From assembly GCA_041161065.1 (NCBI GenBank), contig JBEAVE010000034.1, positions 1 to 64,000 on the forward strand: DNA of 64,000 bases. Direction: 5' to 3'. The position numbers and the translations under genes are program-made. This stretch comes from DYRG01 sp041161065 (GTDB lineage: Bacteria > Pseudomonadota > Gammaproteobacteria > Beggiatoales > Beggiatoaceae). This document shows, in pieces, positions 49,783-59,376 of this stretch. The stretch's first letter is position 1. The number at the start of each line of letters is the position of its first letter. The notes beneath the pieces are model-generated. The model was not told the DNA's origin, searched no databases, and saw only the letters and a list, made by a program, of their open reading frames with translations.

Positions 49783-51005
49783 GAAACCAATCCATCGACT
49801 AATTTTGGTTCAAACCAAGTGGACTTAGGCGGCATAATTTGATCGGCATCGGCAACGTTCATCAGTTCCTCTAAACTGGTGGGGAACATCGCAAAAGCAA
49901 CCGCCATTTCTCCGCTATTCACCCGTTTCTCTAATTCAGCTAATCCGCGAATCCCACCTACAAAATCAATTCTCTTATCACGGCGAACGTCTTTAATTCC
50001 TAAAATAGGATCGAGCAATTGCTCACTTAAAATGCTGACATCTAAGGCTTGAACGGGATCATTTGGAATTAAAGAAACTGGGATTTCTAATTGATACCAT
50101 TTTCCTTTGCAATACATACCGATTTCAGTGCGTTTGGTGGGTTGAAAAGCGGTTTCACAAGGTTGCAAATTAAAGGTTTCTGCAACCTTATTCAAAAAGG
50201 TTTGTTCTTCTAATCCATTCAAATCTTTGACGACCCGATTATAAGAAAGGATTTTCATTTGAACATCGGGAAACATCACGGTTAAGAAATAATGATAAGA
50301 TTCCTCACCTGAATGTTGAGGATTTTGCTCACGCCGTTGTTGAGCAACTCGTGAAGCCGCCGCCGACCGATGATGTCCGTCCGCAATATATAAGAACGGC
50401 ATTTGATTAATGCGATTTGAAATCATTGCAATATCGGTTTCATTTGAAACCACCCACAAACGATGGCGAATGTTATCATCTGCCATAACATCTGCGGTAG
50501 GTAAAAATTGAATTAAACGATCAATAATACTTTGTAAATCAGCATCTTGTTTATACGCCAATAAAACAGGACCGGTTTGTGCGTTGAGAGCATCGATTTG
50601 ACGAACGCGGTCATCTTCTTTATCGGGGCGGGTTAATTCGTGGCGGCGAATGCGCCCTTTATCGTAAGCCTCGACGGACGCGACGGCGACCAATCCCGTT
50701 TGGCAGTGATCGCCCATAACAATTTGATATAAATAGTAATTTTCTGTCGAGTCTTGACATAAAATTCCCGCCTCGAGCATTTTTTTAAGGTTTTCAACGC
50801 CTTTTGCATAAACTTGCGGAGAATAGGGATCGATGTCGGGCGGCAAATCGATTTCGGGACGCGAAATATGTAAGAAACTCCAAGGCTTACCTTCTGCACG
50901 CGCGAGGGCTTCTTGGGTATTTAAAACATCGTAAGGGGGCGCAATAACCTTATCTGTATAAGTGTTTTGGGGGCGCAAACCTTGAAACGGACGAATCAAC
51001 GGCAT
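49758..51005 (-). CDS. DUF1015 family protein
   Basis: 415 residues, starting MPLIRPFQGLRP and continuing KVIAPPYDVLN, the family hallmark. Further conserved segments: YLYQIVMGDHCQTGLV, RHELTRPDKEDDR, FLYIADGHHRSAAA and YNRVVKDLNG. Members contain a DGHHR motif resembling ParB-like nucleotide-binding proteins; function is not settled. GAGAGG precedes the ATG at 51005. Confidence 0.88.
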   Translation of the reverse strand: MPLIRPFQGLRPQNTYTDKVIAPPYDVLNTQEALARAEGKPWSFLHISRPEIDLPPDIDPYSPQVYAKGVENLKKMLEAGILCQDSTENYYLYQIVMGDHCQTGLVAVASVEAYDKGRIRRHELTRPDKEDDRVRQIDALNAQTGPVLLAYKQDADLQSIIDRLIQFLPTADVMADDNIRHRLWVVSNETDIAMISNRINQMPFLYIADGHHRSAAASRVAQQRREQNPQHSGEESYHYFLTVMFPDVQMKILSYNRVVKDLNGLEEQTFLNKVAETFNLQPCETAFQPTKRTEIGMYCKGKWYQLEIPVSLIPNDPVQALDVSILSEQLLDPILGIKDVRRDKRIDFVGGIRGLAELEKRVNSGEMAVAFAMFPTSLEELMNVADADQIMPPKSTWFEPKLVDGLVSHVLGSLK

Positions 51006-51086
51006 AACATTTCCTCTCAAATATCATATAAAAAGTTTATTTTAACTAGAAATAGCGTTAAAAACAAATACGGGATTTCAAATCCA

Positions 51087-51881
51087 CTATTTTTCATAAA
51101 AACCAAACGCCCCGTAACCCACAACCCGATCTTTTGTGCCAATGGTATCTCCTGAATTACAAATAGCGAAGGTTTTTGCGGTTAATGCTTTCTGTTGTGC
51201 AACTTGTAATAATCCTCCCATCAATGGTGAACTACAAGTTTGATCATGTTTCAAATCTTGCCAACGTAATGTTTCAATCAATGTAGCATTCATTTGATCT
51301 AATTGTTGGGCGGTGTTGTAATGATGATAATAACTTAAATTTGATGTTACAATAACCAATGTTTCTTGATTTCCCCACAGTATTTTTAATACCTCACTAA
51401 TATTATTGGAAGAAATATCTCCCACGACTAAAGGAATAAGAGAGAAACTTTGCAAAATAACTTGTAAAAAAGGTAGTTGTAATTCTAAGCAATGTTCTTT
51501 TATATGTGCCTCATCAAACATAATAATCTGTGGATATTGCAGGAGTTTCATCACGGTAGATTCTTCAACAGGTATTTGACCTAATGGGGTAAGATAAGCG
51601 GTTTTTGAAGTAACCGCAATACCTCTAAAAGAAGTGTGATGAGAGATGCCTAATAAAACAACGTTTTTGATTTGGAAATGCTTTTTTAATAATGATGCGT
51701 ATGCAGTTGCCATTATTTTACCGGCATATTCGTAACTTGCGTGAGGAACAATGAGTGCTTTTGGTGAAATATCAGTTGGCGGGATTTCTTTTAATAATTC
51801 TTCAATGGTGTGGATTAAAAACAGTGGTTCATCAGGGTAGAAAAAGCCTGCTAAAATAGGTTTTCTAATATAGGTATCCAT
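51087..51881 (-). CDS. MEMO1-family protein (AmmeMemoRadiSam B)
   Basis: 264 residues. MEMO signatures: ILAGFFYPDEP, LIVPHASYEYAGKIMATAY, LLGISHHTSF, EHCLELQLPFLQV and CNSGDT...GYGAFGF. Putative metal-binding His/Cys residues in VPHASY, ISHH and CNSGDT match the human MEMO1 copper/iron site. The partner AMMECR1 and radical-SAM genes of the usual trio are not adjacent. It starts five bases after the tatD stop. Confidence 0.88.
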   Translation of the reverse strand: MDTYIRKPILAGFFYPDEPLFLIHTIEELLKEIPPTDISPKALIVPHASYEYAGKIMATAYASLLKKHFQIKNVVLLGISHHTSFRGIAVTSKTAYLTPLGQIPVEESTVMKLLQYPQIIMFDEAHIKEHCLELQLPFLQVILQSFSLIPLVVGDISSNNISEVLKILWGNQETLVIVTSNLSYYHHYNTAQQLDQMNATLIETLRWQDLKHDQTCSSPLMGGLLQVAQQKALTAKTFAICNSGDTIGTKDRVVGYGAFGFYEK

Positions 51882-51886
51882 GAAAG

Positions 51887-52645
51887 CTAATGCTCTATTT
51901 GAAAAAGTTTGATGGTGTTTTGATAAATGGTATGGGCGATGATTTCTGGTGAGGTTTGTCGAAGCTCTGCAATAGTATTTAAAATAATCGGTAAAAAAGC
52001 GGGTTCATTGCGTTGTCCTTGTTTGCCAAATAAGGGTTGATCAGGCGCATCGGTTTCTAATAAAATACTTTCTAAAGGAAGGATTTGAATTAATTGCCGC
52101 AAACGATTAGCGCGCGGGTAAGTAATTGTTCCGCCAAAACCGAGCAAAAATCCTCGATCAATTAAGCGTTGTGCTTGTTGCAAACTGCCTACAAAACTGT
52201 GAACAACGCCGCGTAATTGTTTGAATTGATTGATATTTTTAATGACATCATCGACCGATCGCCGCGCATGAATAATAATGGGTAACTGCGCATTTTGGGC
52301 GATGGCTAATTGGCGTTCAAAAAACCATTGCTGCTGCAGTCGATTGGCGTTGGGAATGAAATAATCTAGCCCGCATTCGCCGATCGCAACGGGCTTTTCG
52401 CGTGACAACCACGTTTCTAATGCGCTAATATCCTGCGGTTGGTGCGCGTAACAGGGGTGCAAACCGTAGGCGGGATATAATCCTGAAAATTGCTGACAAA
52501 TCTGCCGAACGCGCGTCCACTGTTGTGCATCGATCGCGGGGACAATTTGCCGCCAAACGCCCGCCTGTTGTGCATTTTGCAAGGATTGGGCGCGATCCGC
52601 ATCAAAACTCGGATCATCAAAGTGACAGTGGCTATCAATTAACAT
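51887..52645 (-). CDS. TatD-family metal-dependent hydrolase
   Basis: 252 residues, TIM-barrel deoxyribonuclease family. LIDSHCHFDDPSF supplies the first metal His pair, followed by AIGECGLDY (Glu), LPIIIHARRSVDD (His), VVHSFVG (His) and LLETDAPDQP (Asp). Closest in style to YjjV/YcfH. The start is ATG 52645; ATGs 21 and 54 bases upstream are alternatives. Role in DNA repair or D-amino-acyl-tRNA editing is unresolved in the family. Confidence 0.9.
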   Translation of the reverse strand: MLIDSHCHFDDPSFDADRAQSLQNAQQAGVWRQIVPAIDAQQWTRVRQICQQFSGLYPAYGLHPCYAHQPQDISALETWLSREKPVAIGECGLDYFIPNANRLQQQWFFERQLAIAQNAQLPIIIHARRSVDDVIKNINQFKQLRGVVHSFVGSLQQAQRLIDRGFLLGFGGTITYPRANRLRQLIQILPLESILLETDAPDQPLFGKQGQRNEPAFLPIILNTIAELRQTSPEIIAHTIYQNTIKLFQIEH

Positions 52646-52731
52646 ACGGATTTTGCCCAACTTCATAAAATGAATATGATAAACTAATTTAACGCTCATC
52701 TTTCAGTTAAAAAACCAGAGGAACAATACTA

Positions 52732-52929
52732 ATGAAAACGTTGCAATTTCAAGTGCCCGACGAGATTGCCGCCCGCGTGGAAAAACTTATCCAACAACGC
52801 GGCGCAGATTACGAAAGCGTCAATACCGACGAAATCAAAGGGCGTGACGCGCTGCTAACGGATTTGGTCGCCGTCGGGTTGGACGAAATCATGGCGGGTG
52901 AAGCCGATTTCCCCGACGATGTTGGGTGA
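52732..52929 (+). CDS. Small conserved-looking protein upstream of rsmD
   Basis: 65 residues, MKTLQFQVPDEIAARVEKLI followed by an acidic C-terminus (DEIMAGEADFPDDVG). The N-terminal strand-helix pattern resembles ribbon-helix-helix proteins, but no family is recognised. AGAGGAA lies upstream. GC-rich codon use matches neighbouring rsmD. It ends four bases before rsmD starts, so it is probably cotranscribed. Confidence 0.6.
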   Translation: MKTLQFQVPDEIAARVEKLIQQRGADYESVNTDEIKGRDALLTDLVAVGLDEIMAGEADFPDDVG

Positions 52930-52932
52930 TAC

Positions 52933-53490
52933 TTGAAACCTGAAGCAGGCAAAATTCGCATTATCGGCGGATCGTGGCGCGGTCGAAAATTAACCGTTCC
53001 GCCCATCGCAGGGCTGCGTCCAACCCCTGATCGCCTGCGCGAAACCCTTTTCAATTGGCTCATGCCTTCGTTAAATGGCGCGTCCTGTTTGGATTTATTT
53101 GCGGGCAGCGGCGCGCTAGGTTTCGAAGCTATTTCAAGGGGCGCGCAACTCGCTGTTTTAATTGAACAAAATAGTTTTATTGCCCAACATTTACAACAGC
53201 AACTACAAAATTTTCCCGCCGCCCCCATTTCAATTATCAATCAAAATGCTTTGCAGTTTCTCTCTCAGCAACCCACCCCTTTTGATTTGGTTTTCCTCGA
53301 CCCACCTTTTCACCAACATTTATTAAACCCAACCCTTGAATTATTACAAAAAGGCTGGTTAGCCGCGCGGGCATTTGTTTATGTTGAAATAGAGAAAAAC
53401 GGTTCTTTTAATATCCCCGACAAATGGGAGTTGTTCCGCCAACAACACAGCCGCCACACTCAAAGTTTTTTATTTTATTCGGGAGGATAA
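52933..53490 (+). CDS. rsmD: 16S rRNA (guanine-966-N2)-methyltransferase RsmD
   Basis: 185 residues. RIIGGSWRGRKLTVPPI, LRPTPDRLRETLFNWL, the SAM loop CLDLFAGSGALGFEAISRGA and catalytic DPPF (LVFLDPPFHQ) are all as in RsmD, which methylates G966 of 16S rRNA in the 30S subunit. Start TTG at 52933, four bases after the small upstream gene. Confidence 0.93.
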   Translation: MKPEAGKIRIIGGSWRGRKLTVPPIAGLRPTPDRLRETLFNWLMPSLNGASCLDLFAGSGALGFEAISRGAQLAVLIEQNSFIAQHLQQQLQNFPAAPISIINQNALQFLSQQPTPFDLVFLDPPFHQHLLNPTLELLQKGWLAARAFVYVEIEKNGSFNIPDKWELFRQQHSRHTQSFLFYSGG

Positions 53491-53494
53491 CATC

Positions 53495-53926
53495 ATGCAA
53501 TGGTTTGAACGCAGCCGCGCGGAAGTCATTGATTTACTTCTACATCACGACATTGCCCCCACGTCGCAACGCATCGAAATTGCCGCTGCTTTATTAAGTT
53601 ATGCACAACACATTTCGGCGGAAGAAATTTTGAGCAAAGTGAATCACCCTAAAACCAAAGTTTCTAAAGCCACCATTTACAATACATTAGGGTTATTTGT
53701 AGCGAAAGGTTTAGTGCGGGAATTACTGGTCGATGCAGAGAAAGTTGTTTATGATTCTAATACCACTTTTCATCATCATTTTTACAACGTGGACACCGGC
53801 GAATTAACCGATATTCCTGCCGAAGAAGTCCCACTTTCCGCGCTAACTTCTTTACCAAACGGGACTTACGTTGAAAGTGTGGAGGTCATTATTCGTTTGC
53901 GCAACCATGCGTTTCTTACACATTAA
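53495..53926 (+). CDS. Fur-family transcriptional regulator (Irr/PerR-like)
   Basis: 143 residues. Winged helix (APTSQRIEIAAALL; VSKATIYNTLGLFVAKGLVREL) followed by the metal-sensing half with TTFHHHFYNVDTGELTDI, the triple-His motif of Irr/PerR-type proteins. The C-terminal CxxC zinc site of classical Fur is absent. It could bind Fe(II), Mn(II) or haem and regulate iron or peroxide responses; the Fur-like box before the porin operon is a possible target (inference). Confidence 0.85.
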   Translation: MQWFERSRAEVIDLLLHHDIAPTSQRIEIAAALLSYAQHISAEEILSKVNHPKTKVSKATIYNTLGLFVAKGLVRELLVDAEKVVYDSNTTFHHHFYNVDTGELTDIPAEEVPLSALTSLPNGTYVESVEVIIRLRNHAFLTH

Positions 53927-54877
53927 TTAGCGGCTAGAACTCAATTTTGTTTCCAAACGTTCAACGGCTTTTTTCTCACGTTCCAAAGCCCCTTCCGATT
54001 TGATCAAGCGGGTTCGCAAATTCATGACTTCTGCCTTTTGCAGACTAAGTTCTTGCTCTAATTTTGTAATGGTTTCTTTGCTAATCGCTTCTTGATTATT
54101 CAACTGCGTTTCTAAAACCGCTGTTTTACGTTCTAATTCTAAACGAATCTTTTGTTCTGCATTTAGATGATCACGCTGTAATTCAAAATCCTGTTTCAAT
54201 GCTTGAATGGTTGCTTCACATTTTTTTACATTGGCTTTCAGTTCTTCCACGATTGCTTGCGCGGCAGTGGCTTTGCCATATTCATTTCTTATGCGTTCTT
54301 GCAAAACACCATTTTCTTCTGTTAAACGCTTAACTTGTTCCTGAACATTTTCTTTCACGCGGATATGAGTTTTTAATTCCTCACGCATATCGTTGTAAAG
54401 TTTATTATCGGCTTGGGCTTGGCGATTTGCTTCATCAAGTTTCTTTTGGGTAAGTTCTTGATTTTCTTTTGCCCGTGCAGATTCTTCAGATAACCGTTTT
54501 ACTTCATGTAAATGCGCAAAATCTTTTTCTTCAAATCGTGAAATATGTGCTTGATAACCAGTAAGTTCTCCGATTTTTTGATCGACTTCAGTATGCAGAG
54601 TTTTATTTTCGCGTTCTAATAAATCTTTTTGTTGATTAACGGCGGCGAGTTCTTTGTTGAGTTGTTCAATAATATCAATAGCGCGTTGTTGTTTCTGGAG
54701 TAATTCACTTTCTTTTTTGTGGTAGTGATTTTTTGATTTGGTGACTTCTTCTTGGATTCGGTGTTCCGCCAATGCCCAAAAGGATTTGAACATTTCCAAT
54801 CCCGTATCCAAGATTTCTTCTGGCAGATCAAGTTCTCTAAGTTTTTCTGTGAAAGAGGCGATTTTTAATTGTGACAT
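53927..54877 (-). CDS. Long coiled-coil protein downstream of the pilus ATPase genes
   Basis: 316 residues, almost entirely heptad-repeat helix (from about 45 on: EIQ-, KEL- and LER-type runs, rich in Lys/Glu/Gln). No signal peptide, membrane helix or enzyme motif. The start is ATG 54877 inside the end of the preceding gene; TTG 54892 is possible. Being cotranscribed with three PilT/PilU ATPases, it may be a pilus- or polarity-associated scaffold; no family is recognised. Confidence 0.75.
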   Translation of the reverse strand: MSQLKIASFTEKLRELDLPEEILDTGLEMFKSFWALAEHRIQEEVTKSKNHYHKKESELLQKQQRAIDIIEQLNKELAAVNQQKDLLERENKTLHTEVDQKIGELTGYQAHISRFEEKDFAHLHEVKRLSEESARAKENQELTQKKLDEANRQAQADNKLYNDMREELKTHIRVKENVQEQVKRLTEENGVLQERIRNEYGKATAAQAIVEELKANVKKCEATIQALKQDFELQRDHLNAEQKIRLELERKTAVLETQLNNQEAISKETITKLEQELSLQKAEVMNLRTRLIKSEGALEREKKAVERLETKLSSSR

Positions 54878-54884
54878 GGGGTTT

Positions 54885-55943
54885 TTATCCAAAGTTAATT
54901 TTAGCTTCTAAGTTAGTTCGAGAATCGGCGTTGTTTAAGGCTTCTTCTAGGGTAATTTTACCTTCTTTATATAAATCAAACAATGCAGCATCAAAGGCTT
55001 TCATACCTTTTGTTCCGCTGGTTTCCATTGCTTCTTTAATATCTTCCATTTGCCCTTTCATCATTAAACTTGAAATGTGTGGTGTATTGATCATAACTTC
55101 GATGGCGGCGCAGCGTTTTCCTCTCACATCGGGGATTAGACGTTGTGACAAAATTGCTCGAATACTTAACGCCATATCCATAAAGAGTTTCTTATGCATT
55201 TCGCTAGGAAACATATTAACAACGCGGTCGATGGCTTGATTAGCATTATTTGCGTGCATGGTTGCAATCGCCAAATGCCCCGTATTAGCTAATTCCAAAC
55301 CGGCTTCCATGGTTTCTCGATCACGAATTTCACCCACTAAAATTACATCGGGAGCTTCGCGCAACGAGGCTTTTAACGCGGCGGCATACGTTTTGGTATC
55401 CGTGCCGACTTCTCTTTGCGTAACGATACAGCCTTGATGTGGATGATAAAATTCAATCGGGTCTTCAATCGTTAAAATGTGTCCGGTTGAATTACGATTA
55501 CGATGATCTAACATTGCCGCTAAGGTCGTTGATTTACCCGAACCCGTCCCGCCAACCATTAGCAACAAACCCCGTTTGCTCATAATAATTTCGGTTAAAA
55601 TTTCAGGCAATCCCATTTCTTGCGCATTTGGAATTTTTGAAGGAATTAAACGCATCACGAGAGCAACTTTTCCTTTCTGATAAAGCGCGTTCACCCGAAA
55701 ACGAGCGGGCGGTTGATCTAATGCGATCGCAAAATCCAAATCTTTTTTGGTTTCAAATTCCTCTATTTGCGCTTCCGTCATAATACCAAACGCAGCGGCT
55801 TTCGTTAATTCTGGCGTTAAAACCGTTTTTCCTATCGGGCGGGCTTTCCCTTGCATTTTCGCCATGACCGGTAATCCAACGGTAATAAACAAATCCGAGC
55901 CATCTTTTTCTACCATAAACTTCAAATAAGGTTTAATATCCAT
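54885..55943 (-). CDS. PilU-like pilus retraction ATPase (third copy)
   Basis: 352 residues, secretion-superfamily ATPase. Walker A GGTGSGKSTTLAAM, Asp box ILTIEDPIEFYH, Walker B DVILVGEIRDRETME and His box HLAIATMHANNA are intact. The N-terminus VEKDGSDLFITVGLPVMAKMQG is of PilU type. PilU assists PilT in retracting type IV pili. It begins three bases after the stop of the PilU gene upstream. Confidence 0.9.
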   Translation of the reverse strand: MDIKPYLKFMVEKDGSDLFITVGLPVMAKMQGKARPIGKTVLTPELTKAAAFGIMTEAQIEEFETKKDLDFAIALDQPPARFRVNALYQKGKVALVMRLIPSKIPNAQEMGLPEILTEIIMSKRGLLLMVGGTGSGKSTTLAAMLDHRNRNSTGHILTIEDPIEFYHPHQGCIVTQREVGTDTKTYAAALKASLREAPDVILVGEIRDRETMEAGLELANTGHLAIATMHANNANQAIDRVVNMFPSEMHKKLFMDMALSIRAILSQRLIPDVRGKRCAAIEVMINTPHISSLMMKGQMEDIKEAMETSGTKGMKAFDAALFDLYKEGKITLEEALNNADSRTNLEAKINFG

Positions 55944-55946
55944 TTG

Positions 55947-57107
55947 TTATTTCTTTCCTTCTTCTTCCTCTGCTTTTGTGAAAGAAAGATGCTCCAAACC
56001 TGATAAAGGATCGCGACCTTTGGCTTCCTTACTTTTTAATTTGATGGTCAAACGCAATTCATTTGCCGAATCGGCATAACCCAGCGCGCCTTCCAAATCC
56101 AATTTTCCTTCCTCGTACAAATCAAACAAATGTTGATCAAACGTTTGCATACCGGATTCACGCGATTTCGCCATAATCGGTTTAATTCCTCCCACATCGC
56201 CATTGATAATAAGCTCGGCAATGAGCGGTGAATTGATTAGAATTTCAATTGCCGCGCAACGTCCTCCATCAATGGTTTTAACCAATCGTTGAGAAATAAT
56301 TGAACGCAAATTTAATGATAAATCGGCGAGGAGTTTCTTTTGTTTTTCGGTAGGAAAGAAACCCAATACCCGATCTAAGGCTTGGTTTGCACTATTAGCG
56401 TGTAAAGTTGCCATTGCCAAATGCCCCGTTTGAGCAAGTTCTAATGCGAAATCCATCGTTTCTTTGCTCCGAATTTCTCCCACTAGAATGACATCGGGTG
56501 CTTGGCGCAACGTATTGTGCATTGCGTGTTCCCAGCTATGGCTATCTACCCCAATTTCTCTCTGCATAATTACGCAGTTCTTATGCGGGTGAACGTATTC
56601 TATAGGGTCTTCTAACGTGATGATATGTCCGTAACTATTGGCGTTTCGATGGTCAATTAAAGCCGCCATTGTCGTTGATTTTCCAGACCCTGTTCCTCCC
56701 ACCATTAAAATCAAGCCATTCTTATGCATAATGACTTCTTTTAGAACGGGCGGCAAACCCAGTTTATCAAAGTTAGGAATTTCTGCGGTAATTACCCGCG
56801 CAACTAACCCTTGACAACCCTGTTGGACAAATGCGTTGCAACGAAAGCGTCCAATACCTGCGGGATTGATAGCGAAATTACATTCTTTGGTTTGTTCATA
56901 TTCTTTTAATTGCTTATCATTCATAATGCACTGCGTGAGTGATTTAGAATCTTCCGCAGAAAGCGGTTGTTTCATTAAAGGAGTCATTTTTCCTTTAAGT
57001 TTCATTGCAGGTGGAAACCCCGCCGTAATGAACAAATCTGCCCCACCTTTCTTCACCATTAACACGAGCAACTCTCGAATTAATTTACTGGCTTGATCCT
57101 TTTCCAT
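55947..57107 (-). CDS. pilU: Pilus retraction ATPase PilU
   Basis: 386 residues. The N-terminus VKKGGADLFITAGFPPAMKLKG, Walker A GGTGSGKSTTMAAL, LEDPIEYVHPHKN, DVILVGEIRSKETMD and TLHANSANQALDRVL are PilU-like, as is SPLIAELIINGDVGGIKPIM near the end. It powers or supports type IV pilus retraction with PilT, encoded just upstream. The C-terminal tail is Lys/Glu-rich. Confidence 0.9.
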   Translation of the reverse strand: MEKDQASKLIRELLVLMVKKGGADLFITAGFPPAMKLKGKMTPLMKQPLSAEDSKSLTQCIMNDKQLKEYEQTKECNFAINPAGIGRFRCNAFVQQGCQGLVARVITAEIPNFDKLGLPPVLKEVIMHKNGLILMVGGTGSGKSTTMAALIDHRNANSYGHIITLEDPIEYVHPHKNCVIMQREIGVDSHSWEHAMHNTLRQAPDVILVGEIRSKETMDFALELAQTGHLAMATLHANSANQALDRVLGFFPTEKQKKLLADLSLNLRSIISQRLVKTIDGGRCAAIEILINSPLIAELIINGDVGGIKPIMAKSRESGMQTFDQHLFDLYEEGKLDLEGALGYADSANELRLTIKLKSKEAKGRDPLSGLEHLSFTKAEEEEGKK

Positions 57108-57131
57108 AATCGTTACTTCCTCCCTTGAGTT

Positions 57132-58169
57132 TTATAAGAAGTTTTCTTTATTAGCGGCTTTTTCTCGCGCGGCTTCTTTCGTGATAACTTTATTGGCGAC
57201 GTGGCGGGCTAAACATTGGTCGAGGGTTTGCATTCCGAACTTTTGACCGGTTTGAATCGCGGAATACATTTGCGCAATTTTGTTTTCACGAATTAAGTTT
57301 CTAATGGCGGGTGTGCCGACTAAAATTTCGTGCGCAGCAACCCGTCCGCCGCCAATTTTTTTGAGCAAACTTTGCGCGATAATGTATTTCAATGATTCAG
57401 AAAGCATCGCGCGGATCATGTCTTTTTCAGCGGCGGGAAAGGCATCGACAATCCGATCCATCGTTTTGGCAGCGGAACTGGTATGCAATGTGCCAAAAAC
57501 GACGTGTCCGGTTTCGGCGGCGGATAATGCCAAACGAATGGTTTCTAAATCGCGCATTTCCCCGACCAAAATCACATCGGGGTCTTGGCGCAAGGCGGAA
57601 CGTAAAGCCTCACTAAATCCAAGGGTATCACGGTGCACTTCGCGTTGAGTGATCATGCCTTTTTTGCATTGATGAACGAATTCGATGGGGTCTTCGATGG
57701 TTAACACGTGACCGGCATCGTTGGTGTTTCGATAGTCGATCATTGCCGCTAAAGTCGTTGATTTTCCTGAACCTGTGCCGCCGGTGACCAAACAAATTCC
57801 GCGCGGGGTCATGGCAATTTCTTTAAATAATTCAGGGGCGTTGAGTTGTTCGAGGGTTAAAATTTGCGACGGAATGGTTCGAAAGACGGCAGCCGCGCCG
57901 CGATTTTGCACAAACGCATTGACCCGAAACCGCGCAAGTCCGGGTATTTCAAAAGAAAAATCGCATTCCATGTATTTTTCATATTCTTTGCGCTGGCGGT
58001 CGTTCATAATGTCGTACATCATGTCGCGGACTTCGGAGTGACTTAATGCGGGCAGATTGATTTTGCGCATTTCGCCGCTGCATCGAATCATTGGCTGCAC
58101 GCCCGCCGACAAATGCAAGTCAGAAGAGCCATTTTTGACACCAAACGCTAATAATTCACCAATATCCAT
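57132..58169 (-). CDS. pilT: Twitching motility ATPase PilT
   Basis: 345 residues. SSDLHLSAGVQPMIRCSGEM, Walker A GGTGSGKSTTLAAM, IEDPIEFVHQ, DVILVGEMRDLETI and TLHTSSAAKTMDRIVDAFP are intact, and the PilT signature AIRNLIRE is present. PilT depolymerises type IV pili from the base, driving twitching or gliding. It heads the pilT-pilU-pilU2-coiled-coil cluster. Confidence 0.95.
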   Translation of the reverse strand: MDIGELLAFGVKNGSSDLHLSAGVQPMIRCSGEMRKINLPALSHSEVRDMMYDIMNDRQRKEYEKYMECDFSFEIPGLARFRVNAFVQNRGAAAVFRTIPSQILTLEQLNAPELFKEIAMTPRGICLVTGGTGSGKSTTLAAMIDYRNTNDAGHVLTIEDPIEFVHQCKKGMITQREVHRDTLGFSEALRSALRQDPDVILVGEMRDLETIRLALSAAETGHVVFGTLHTSSAAKTMDRIVDAFPAAEKDMIRAMLSESLKYIIAQSLLKKIGGGRVAAHEILVGTPAIRNLIRENKIAQMYSAIQTGQKFGMQTLDQCLARHVANKVITKEAAREKAANKENFL

Positions 58170-58385
58170 AGCATTCCCTTAAAAATCTGGTTTATGACCG
58201 CTAAAACTTCGGCGTTTAAGATAGCACAAATTCCCCCCGATTGCTGCATCGCTGCGATTTGACAGCCTTCGCAACCCATTAAACCCGCTTATCACGCTAT
58301 TAGTACAAATAGGGTTTTACTTTGCAATGCTATCAAGAATACAATTAGCTTAAAGTTTGATCAATTAAAACAACAAGGCACACCT

Positions 58386-59354
58386 ATGATGTTACTGACG
58401 AGAACAACAATATTTTGCTTAAGTTTGCTTATTTCAAATGTAAGCCTTGCGAAAGAAACCCTCCGCGTGGGTTATTTGCCCATTATGGATCATTTGATTT
58501 TACCCGTTTCTCACGCATTAGATAATCCGCAATATCAACACCTAGATGTTCAACCACGTTTGTTTAAGAAATGGACAGAATTAGCCGGCGCATTAAAAGC
58601 AAACAAAATTGATGCTGCTTTTGTGTTAGCTCCGCTTGCGATGAAAATGTTTCAAAATGGATTAGATATTAAAACGATTTTACTTGCTCACCGAGACGGT
58701 TCTGCGATTACCGTAACTAAAAATAGTTCCATTCAAAATGCCGCCGATTTGAAAGGAAAAAGAATTGCTATTCCCGGACATAAATCAACCCACGTCGCAT
58801 TATTGGATAGTTATTTGAAAAAAAGCGGTTTATCATTAGAAAATGTTACCTTAAAATCAATTGCTCCACCCAATATGCAAAAAGCAATGGAATTGGGTTT
58901 TATTGATGGTTTCATTGTGGCTGAACCTTTTGGGAGCAAAGCCGTTAAACAAAATGTTGGAAATTTATTAGTATTAAGCCGCGAGATTCTTCCCAATCAC
59001 ATAGATTGCATCGTCGTAATTAATAACACCTTTCTAACGACCTATTCTGAAGCGGTAAAAGAATGGATCGCAAGTCTAATAAAAGCCAGTCAATGGATTG
59101 AACATGATCGCGTGACTTCTCAAGCCCATTCTGTTGCAAATTTAGTGAGCGGTGGACATTACTTTTCACATACTAACGAATTGATTATTAACGCTTTAAC
59201 CGAACCGCTTGAAAAAATAAGTTTCACTAACTTAAAACCCGACATCAAAGACTTTGAAGTTATTTTGAATATTGGCAAAGAAGCGGGTATTATTGATCAC
59301 ATTGATTTAACCCATTTTATTGATGACCGCGTTTATCCAATACCACTAAAATAA
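58386..59354 (+). CDS. NitT/TauT-type periplasmic substrate-binding protein
   Basis: 322 residues with a signal peptide (ending near SNVSLA). The fold is the NMT1/THI5/SsuA type: LRVGYLPIMDHLILPVSHAL, DAAFVLAPLAMKMFQNGLDI and GKRIAIPGHKSTHVALLDSYL, then GFIDGFIVAEPFGSKAV. Substrates in this family include nitrate, sulfonates and pyrimidine precursors. No permease or ATPase gene is near; a chemoreceptor gene follows 22 bases downstream, so it may present a ligand to that receptor (inference). Confidence 0.88.
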   Translation: MMLLTRTTIFCLSLLISNVSLAKETLRVGYLPIMDHLILPVSHALDNPQYQHLDVQPRLFKKWTELAGALKANKIDAAFVLAPLAMKMFQNGLDIKTILLAHRDGSAITVTKNSSIQNAADLKGKRIAIPGHKSTHVALLDSYLKKSGLSLENVTLKSIAPPNMQKAMELGFIDGFIVAEPFGSKAVKQNVGNLLVLSREILPNHIDCIVVINNTFLTTYSEAVKEWIASLIKASQWIEHDRVTSQAHSVANLVSGGHYFSHTNELIINALTEPLEKISFTNLKPDIKDFEVILNIGKEAGIIDHIDLTHFIDDRVYPIPLK

Positions 59355-59376
59355 AACAAATATCGAGGATTTTCCT

